A stretch of 64,000 nt of DNA from NCBI RefSeq assembly GCF_002999335.1, contig NW_020312347.1, positions 62,001 through 126,000 on the forward strand, in the 5' to 3' direction. This DNA comes from Cyclospora cayetanensis. Lineage: Eukaryota; Apicomplexa; Conoidasida; Eucoccidiorida; Eimeriidae. This document shows, piece by piece, positions 56,854-64,000 of this stretch; the stretch's first letter is position 1; every line of letters begins with the position of its first letter. The notes beneath the pieces are model-generated. The model saw only the letters and a program-made list of their open reading frames with translations. It searched no databases and was not told the DNA's origin. Position numbers and translations under genes: made by a program.

Positions 56854-59800
56854 GTCCAACAACGGCGCAGCTTACGCTTCAAGCAGGCAGCCCTAGAGGC
56901 GTGTGTATACGGGGAGAGCGACTGTCTTTCTCTCTTTCTCTCTCTCGCTCGATGCCTACTACAGTCTAAGCGCTGTGAGAGGAAGGTGTTCAACAGGGAG
57001 CGATGCCGTGCACGCTAAAGGCGACTTGTAAGTCCTCACGTTTTACGGCTTGGACAAGTAACCTACGCCAGAAAAAGCGCGCAGCATCCGCGAAGCAATT
57101 TCAGCTCAACATCAGTGGCTAATGCGCGAGACGCTGCATGCAGAACAACCCCTGAGGGTGCAAGACTTACGGACGCAGCGGATTTCTCAGGTGAGGCTGC
57201 GAGGCGTTGGCGCTGCCCCTGCCCGTGTGGTTGTTTTGCGCAGAACCGTGGGGTACAGAGAGAACTGTTTCCGCAGACGAGACGCAAAGCCTGCAGAGGC
57301 TTTCTTCCTCCTCCTCCTGCTTGCCGCCGCCAGTGTCACTACAGCTACGGGGGGTGCTAGGCGCGTCACCACGTCCTGCATGCCCCTCTTGAGAGGCATG
57401 CAGCTGGAAAGCGTCGGCGAATCGACGAACTTGCCAGGCGCAGAGGCCTGAACAAATTGTAGCACTCTAGCAGCAGCAGCGGCAGAAACCTCCGTGGCGA
57501 AAATCTACCGGATTCACGTCTACAGTATCGAGCCACTAGTCAGGCGCTGTAGCCGCCCTGCTGCCCTCCCTCTCCCTGCCTGAACTCTTGTCAGGAACGA
57601 AGGCAGCGACACCCAACAACAGACGGCAAGCCCGTCAGCAGCAGCAGCAACAACAAAGACATGGGCAACAAGCGCACACCTCCCCCCACCCTTCGCCATA
57701 CCCAGAAGGGGCAGCAGAGCATCTTCCTCCATCCAGGGAGGCGCGCAGCCGTAAAAGTCGCAGGCAACACTGGGCAAACCCTGTCAGCAGCAACAGCGAC
57801 AGCAAAGCGACAGCCAGCTGCTTATTCACGCCGCCTTCCCATACGCGGCTTTTCCCTTGTCGCTCTCGCCTAGCTGCAGCTAGAAATCCACAAGGCCAAA
57901 TCGCGGTGGCTCTCCTCCTGGGTGTTGTGAGGGCCCCTGCCAGCGAGCAGCCGACTCAGACTATCTTTTCGGCAGCATGCGGCATGCCTCGTGGCACCGT
58001 ACCGGCGATATCACAGCGACAAAAGACTGTGCCGCTTCCTGTGCTTCTTTGTGCGGCGCCTTCATGGAAGCCGTGGTGTATACAGAAAGCCGGTAACTGC
58101 CACCAACAGACAGCAGCAAAAGCAGCGAGACAGCAGCGAAACACCTCATCTCAGTTTTTTTCTTCGCACTTGCCCAGGTGTATCTACGAAGGTGCGGTGC
58201 ACTTGCGGAAGAGATGTACTGCTCAAGATGGCCATGCACGGAGAGATGTGCATTTGCACGGCCAGATATAGAGGGGCCAGATAGAGAGAGGAGCCAGCTC
58301 AAAATATTTTTTCAGGAGCTTTTCCTCTCTCTCGCTGTGGTGTCTTGATACGCCCCCCCTCACTGCTGCATGCGCTTTGTGTTATAGAGCGACTGCATCA
58401 GCGGCATCCCCTGCAGCGGGTAGTAGCCTCCATAGCGCTGCTGCTGCTGCTTACCCCTGCCGTTGCAAGCAGTACAGAAGGAAGGCCAGCGACAAGGAGG
58501 AGCCCTTTGGCTGCAGTGCACCCTGAAAAGAAAAACCTCTCAGACCTTGTTGCCTGAAAGGGAGTGCAAGGAAGAAACCGCTGGCTCGAGTTGCTGGTAG
58601 CGTTCTTCCTTCTGTGCGGTCTGAAATTTCACGCAGCTCACCGCTTTATCCCCTGCAAGCCTCGCAGGCGGAGACGCAGACGGCGCTTCCTCCGTTGCCT
58701 CTGCTGCATGCGTTCCAGCCTGCAGAGCGTCTCTGCAGGCTGGAACGCCTTTTTCCCCCCTCAACTGAAGGAGCATCCAGGTTCTCAGCTTAGGCTGTTT
58801 CTCCTGCATGCAGCACGCACATGGTTCGGGTGTCGCTGAAGACGGAGCTAGCGGCCTCAACAAACAGGGGCGATCTTCGCTCCCCACGCGCAGTCAAAAG
58901 GTGCCTCCAGACAAGAGAAAACGTCCAAGCCGTCCATCAGACGCACAAAGCCGCGCCGACGAACGCTCCACAAATAATTGGCAGAGAGAAGGTTGTAAAA
59001 GTCCGTCATCAACCCCCCTCGAGGGGGCCTGCTTGCACACAATTCACCCCGCCAGAATTTCGCGTCAGATCCCGGAGCTGCATGCCCGCTTCATTCACCA
59101 CCCCCCTCATACACACACGCAGAGCGGCATTTCTTCGAAAGCGCAGCTGCTGGCAGGTGAGGAAGCCGTGCACCCTCTCAGAGCTGGAGGCGCTAATAAG
59201 TTCATGCGGAGAGAAACAGCCCACATGCCGAAAGAACCAGCCAAGAAGCCTCACCCTAAAAGCCCCACTAAGGCAGCAGGTGCCTCAAATTCCACTGTCA
59301 ACAGGAGACGTCTTCGCGTGCTCTGATACACGAGCGGCTCCTGGAGGGTCGTTGCCGCGCTGAACTCGAAAAAAGCAACGCCAAGGATGCTCGTCAGAGT
59401 AGTCCTCAGTCCCTTCTTCTCTTTTCATCCCTCATAAATATGAATCAGGGAACGTTCAAGGAGCCGCAGTAGCTAGCTGACAGCAGCGAACGGCGCAGCA
59501 GTCGACACCAGCCAGGCAACACACGCAGCGCCTCAACACCACTCGCACCATTACTGCCATCGCCACTACCCCTCCAAGTCAGTTACCGATGAACGCTGCA
59601 GCCGTGCTTATCGAGAACGTCGAAAACTTCATCGAGAAGATGCGTCGGCAGGAGGCGGCCAGGCATCAACACAGCCATGCAGAAGCCCTCAGATTGGTTT
59701 GATGGCAAGCAGCAACATCCGTCCTTGCTGCAATACCCTTCAAGCAGGCTGCTAGAACGGCCTCTCTGGAAGCTCTTCCTGCTGCACATGCAGTCGCGGG

Positions 59801-61628
59801 GGGTTGCAGTGAAAAAGAAACTCCACTCTGGTCTCTTGTTTAGTCGCGCGCTGAGCTCCGCGTCTGCGCCCTAAGGTTCCCACCCAACAAAACAAAGCAA
59901 CAAGTACTCAAAGCCTGCAGGATTGCGCATGTAAGCTGCTAAAATGAAGGCTGCGCTTAGTCTGCTGTCAGAGCGCCGCGCATGCGGCTCGTGAGGCGCC
60001 CGCCACTCAGGCAGCTCCCGCAAAGATCAAATGATTTCTGACTCCATGGACTCTACAGAAAGTGCAGCAAGCCTGCGTACCGGTGGAAGAAGCAGCGCGG
60101 CTGTTAATACAGCTCTAGAGGCGAAACGGCTGATCCGAATGTCGGCGATATTTCCCGCGTCGGCAGCAACTTCTCTGTACACAGCGCCACCGATACACCC
60201 GATGAACTGACTGTTGGCGGCAGCAAATCTGAGCCGGGGAGTCGGGGAGAGCCAGAGGTAGAGGCGCAAGAGGCATGCACTTACTGAGCGAAATGAGCGA
60301 CAGAAAGAGAAGCCCACGGACCCTCCGCGTGGACTGTGCATTCTGTCTGCGCCGAAGAAATGACAGGCAGGAGGGGGGTGCTCCACAACAAGGGGCGCAA
60401 GGGTAAAACAGGAGGACAGACGGAAGGTGAGGCAGCCAGTGACAGTAGGCGGGAAGACCTCTGCCTCTACTACACCCGCGAGTTTCTGCAAAAAAGGGGC
60501 TACAGCAACAGTGCGAAAGAGACATGGGACGAAACGGAAATAATCTGTTTTTAGGTGTAAGTACATTGTGAGAAACGAGAGGCGGTGGTTCACTGTTTGG
60601 AGCGAAAGACGAATAGAAGATCCAGTCAACCAGCAAGACACCGGCAGCAGAAACTTCAAGAGTACAACGGCTTCTTTGCCCATTGTGCAATGCATACCGC
60701 GTCCATCTTATTTCTTTTGTGGGTTCACTTCGAAGAAGCTGGACGTGGTGCGTGGAATTGCAGGTTCCTCTCAATATCCCAACTTGCCGAGGGGGCTCCG
60801 CAGTAGTGGTGGTATACGGCGACTTGACCGCGTGGACGCCCCCCGCTGTTTACCGGCTCTTTACTGAGAATTATCACTGAAATATGCTGGAAGGAGTGTT
60901 CCCAACCACCTGTCAGCCTACACAGCAGGAGCTGCTGAAACGGGTAGTTCTTCTCCATAAAAGCGAAATTCTACCGGGCTGCGGAAATGCGTTGTTGATG
61001 ACAACACCTAAATACTGACATTGCAGAAAGAGCATCCAGGAATGACGGTTAAGCGTCGAAGACATTGAAACTATGCGCCTGGTCGGCGGCTGCAACTATG
61101 GAGGGAACGTGATTCAGCATGGCCGCCACTCGTAACAACCGCTTCCATCGGGTGTTTGCATGCGGGAGGAAGAGACACAATTTCGCGCTAACCGCATGGT
61201 AACATCACTTTTCTGAAGCTATAAGAATCGTTTAATTCTGGTGTCGCTCTACAAGGTCTGCTGGACATAGCGAGCGGCTTTCCATCCCCCCCTGGGAAGC
61301 GCAGCCCCCGTGCCCTGGCTGCCTTTTTCATGAACAAAAAGAAATTCTCGCCTCTTTGCTGGCTTTTCTTTCCGGATACTTTTCATTTATAAGTCATTCT
61401 ACCTGTTGAAGGGGGACCAACTGAGCTCAGCGTTCGGCTCAAGACGCGTGCGCCGCATGAATCTTCGCTGCACACCACGCATCTGCACAGTACGTCGCAC
61501 TTGCCACGATTGCGAGACATACCACCGCAAGGTACATGTGTTTGCCCTATCAATTACGTCATCAGACGCTTTTTAGGCACTTGCAACCTTTCCTCCTGTA
61601 TATGACCTTGCTCTGCAGCTTATAGAAA
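56854..61628. other. Unresolved interval with coding-like readings on both strands
   Basis: About 4.8 kb between divergent SerB (-) and beta5 (+). Minus readings that look protein-like are: 60228-60081 (acceptor CTCAG, donor CCG|GTACGC; SQFIGCIGGAVYREVAADAG); 59700-59587 (donor TCG|GTAACT; HLLDEVFDVLDKHGCSVHR); 57500-57350 (QFVQASAPGKFVDSPTLSS); and a signal-peptide-like start at about 58178 (MRCFAAVSLLLLLSVGG). Plus readings are: a 180-codon ATG ORF at 58821-59363, a 38-codon ORF at 59589-59705 (MNAAAVLIENVENFIEKM) and a 53-codon ORF at 60048-60209. The plus and minus readings overlap, so at most one set is real. No family is confidently recognised. 60900-61600 shows nothing. Confidence 0.4.
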
Positions 61629-64000
61629 ATGGCGTATGTTGCTGACTTGAGCATTTGGGATACTCCCAACCCGATGGATGCCGTTGATGAAGAAGTACAA
61701 GACACGTCGTGTTTTGACTTAGCCCCAGGAAAGTTTGTGCTGGCGCCAGTGCAGCATGTGAGGCCTTTCACGCCCCCCTCCCCTGAAGCTCGGACGGGTA
61801 GCGAGGACGATTTTCGAAACGTGGCATCTACTTCCATCATTTTTTCGTCCCAATGCACAGCTGTGTTCTCTTGAGCGCACATCTCTGTGTGGACTGGGAA
61901 AGCGATTCTGAGACCTTTTTCCCAGTTCTGGGTAGAGCGTCTTTTTCTGGCAGAAACTACGTGCACTGCGACTGCGTTTCCCACGCGATCTGCAGCCTGC
62001 GGCTTTTGCATCGCGCCTCTTCGAATGCAACAAGCGGCTGCCCTCCCCGTTTTCCCTCCACATGAACCCTCCCTCAGCTTCTAGCGGGGGCAGTACTTCA
62101 ATGGCAGTGAAGAAAGGCACGACGACCCTGGGATTTGCATACCAGGTGCGAGGGGCGTAAATTCTCTCTTTTTGCATTCTCGTGCCAGCGAAAAGCAGCG
62201 TTTGTCCTTTATTATGCAGCCCTAGACAAAGAAATGAGATGGGAAAATATCTTTCGTGCGTGGTGGGGTGAATGTGAACGCGTCCGATCTTTTCGACTGT
62301 GTGTCTGTTGGCTGTGCTGCAGGGAGGCATCGTCATTGCTGTGGACAGCAGAGCCTCAATGGGAACGTTTATAAGCAGTCAGACGGTTTGCAAGGTGTTG
62401 GAGATTTCTGACGTTATTTTGGGTGTGTGTATGTGTTGGCTCACAGGCGCGGGCGTCTGGTGTATCGACACCCCTCCTCGCGCAGCTCATGAGTGTGGCT
62501 GTGCTTCTTGCCATGCATGAACGCGGTGCATGAGGCTGTCCAGCTGTTGCACGTGTGTGCAATGCGTTTCCTACTGTGCGCGCCTTCTGTTTCTGCCTGG
62601 CACTGTTCACGAGCACGCCGCTTGAGAAACACCCTTACGCCTTGTGTCTGCTCCTGCCACACGCATGTGCGCATGTCTGCAGGAACAATGGCTGGAGGAG
62701 CGGCGGACTGCAGCTACTGGGAGAGATACCTTTCCAAGCTGTGCAGACTCTTTGAACTAAGAAATCAGGTGTGCTGGAATATAGAGAAAGACAGTTCTTT
62801 TACCTCTTGCCTCGAGCCTCCTCGGCGGTACAAGTCTCCTCTTAGCCCCCCCCCTGTATGCTGCCATTCGAAGCTTGCTCTGAGTTAGTTGGAAGATTAT
62901 GATGCACAGTATTTTAAAGGAGGCCCATACGACTGCATGTCTACTACGCTAAATGCGCGCTTCAGGAGAAGATACCCGTCGCAGCGGCTTCCAACTTGCT
63001 AGCAAACATTTTCTATTCATGGAGAGGCTACGGCCTTTGCTGCGGTACTTGGTAGCACAAACGGCCTTCCCGTCCTTTCCCTCCCTCCGCGACTGAGCCT
63101 TTGGTAGTGTAGAGCTAGCGAAACAAGACAGGACTGGTTGTTCCTCGTCTCCCCCTCCCTCCCTTCTCAGAAAGAACGTGGAGGGCTTTAGCCAAACAGT
63201 GCTGCTGCGTTTGTACATGATGGCTAGCGGCTTCAAGGCGCTTTGCTGTGCTACTGCTGCTGCTGTTTTGCTGCTTTGCTTTGCTGCGCTACTGCTGCTG
63301 CTGTTTTGCTGCTTTGCTTTGCTGCGCTACTGCTGCTGCTTTTTACTGCACTCTTTCTTCGTGTTTTGACTTCCTGGGAATTTAGGCACCATGATTGCGG
63401 GGTGGAATGCAACAAAAGACGAACCCGAATTGTATTTCGTCGATGACAAGGCCACGCGGTATGCAGGAGGCCAAGGCTGCTGCTGCTGTCAAGCACCGTA
63501 CAGCTTTCCGCCTTTTTCGCCAAAGGGCATGCGCGGGGTGCAATGAAGTTGCGTGAAGTGCAGCGAGATGGGGTACCCCTAGGCAACGAGGCCAGGGCAG
63601 GTGGACAAATCGAGGCGTGGCGTTGTTTTCTGTGTGCTGCTGCGTGCAGCCTTAAGGGAAATCTTTTCTCCTGTGGCAGTGGTAGCACCTTCGCGTACGG
63701 TGTGCTCGACAACACCTACAGATGGCAAGTCCCCTTTTAGTTCGAAGGCTGCCCCGCGTTTTTTTACCTAGAGCTGCAAACGCACCCGTAGCAGCAGTGT
63801 AGCAGCAGCAACAGCAACAGCAACGAGAAAGCATGCGTCCTCATTTTTGTGCAAGGTGTTACTGCGCTTTTTTCTACAGGGGCATGACGGAGGAGGAGGC
63901 CGTTGAGCTAGGACGCCGTGCAATTTACCACGCAACTCACAGAGACGGTGGCTCGGGGGGTGTATGCAGAGGTATGTGTTTTGCGAGTAGTAGATGCCTT
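61629..64000 (+). CDS. PSMB5: 20S proteasome subunit beta type-5 (partial, 3' end outside window)
   Basis: Chymotrypsin-like catalytic subunit of the 20S proteasome. Exons are 61629-61757, 61996-62145, 62323-62422, 62683-62768, 62966-63044, 63386-63461, 63650-63724 and 63880-63971. The last ends at a GTATGT donor, so at least one exon lies beyond the window. The propeptide is about 84 aa. Autocleavage is predicted at Gly-Thr in KKGTTTLGF, with the catalytic Thr1 codon at 62119-62121 (residue 85). Conserved blocks follow in order: [12 protein letters not shown] (Asp17), SSQTVCKV (Lys33), [65 protein letters not shown] and [20 protein letters not shown]. Intron 7 (63725-63879) joins in frame only with a GC donor (GATG|GCAAGT). 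Confidence 0.95.
63240..63352 (+). repeat. 38-bp CTG-rich tandem repeat in PSMB5 intron 5
   Basis: Three tandem copies of a unit built as CTTTGCTTTGCTGCGCTACT plus GCTGCTGCTGTTTTGCTG. The first copy is shortened and the last diverges at its end. Lies within intron 63045-63385, pyrimidine-rich on the sense strand. Confidence 0.9.

Noticed and set aside
58821..59363. 180-codon plus ORF as a firm gene
   Set aside because: It has an ATG and is the longest ATG ORF in that interval, but equally good readings exist antisense to it and no motif supports it; left inside the unresolved interval.
1..64000. CRISPR arrays, tRNA or rRNA genes, telomeric TTTAGGG arrays
   Set aside because: None seen. The tandem repeats present have no unique spacers of constant length, and no cloverleaf or rRNA core sequence was recognised by eye. 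tRNAscan-SE and Infernal would be decisive for small RNAs.

Overview
The window looks like nuclear DNA of an apicomplexan coccidian, most probably an Eimeria species. The evidence is many short GT-AG introns, proteins packed with alanine, glutamine and serine runs encoded by CAG-type triplet tracts, and an abrupt change from feature-poor to repeat-rich DNA. That change matches the P (poor) and R (repeat-rich) segment organisation described for E. tenella chromosome 1. The species cannot be fixed from the sequence alone.

Layout. 1-27.5 kb is P-type: balanced base composition, almost no simple repeats and few genes. It holds the 3' end of a dynein heavy chain (+, cut by the window start), a protein phosphatase methylesterase PME-1 (+, 6.0-8.8 kb), a DDX21/RH3-type DEAD-box helicase with a GUCT-like C-terminus (-, 15.3-19.0 kb), a 155-bp inverted repeat, and a few exon-like islands I could not place. 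27.5-36 kb is transitional and is filled by an 11-exon copper-transporting P1B-ATPase (+). From about 37 kb the DNA is R-type. It carries an ARF GTPase-activating protein (+), a CAG-rich hypothetical protein (-), a very large polyQ/polyS protein that appears to be a DDT/WHIM chromatin-remodelling factor (+), a bacterial-type ACT-HAD phosphoserine phosphatase SerB (-), and the 5' part of proteasome subunit beta5 (+, cut by the window end). About 4.8 kb between SerB and beta5 looks partly coding on both strands and is unresolved.

All gene models were built by hand from conserved protein motifs plus splice-site phase. The helicase, PME-1, Cu-ATPase, ArfGAP, SerB and beta5 models keep one open frame across every junction. 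Two introns (ArfGAP intron 2, beta5 intron 7) can only be joined in frame with GC-AG boundaries, both with donor GCAAGT. The genes are unrelated housekeeping functions (motility, phosphatase methylation, RNA metabolism, copper, vesicle traffic, chromatin, serine synthesis, protein turnover). I see no operon-like logic and no obviously new multi-gene system. The most unusual items are the DDT/WHIM candidate, the GC-AG introns, the inverted repeat, the segment switch, and the copper ATPase whose HP motif lacks its proline.
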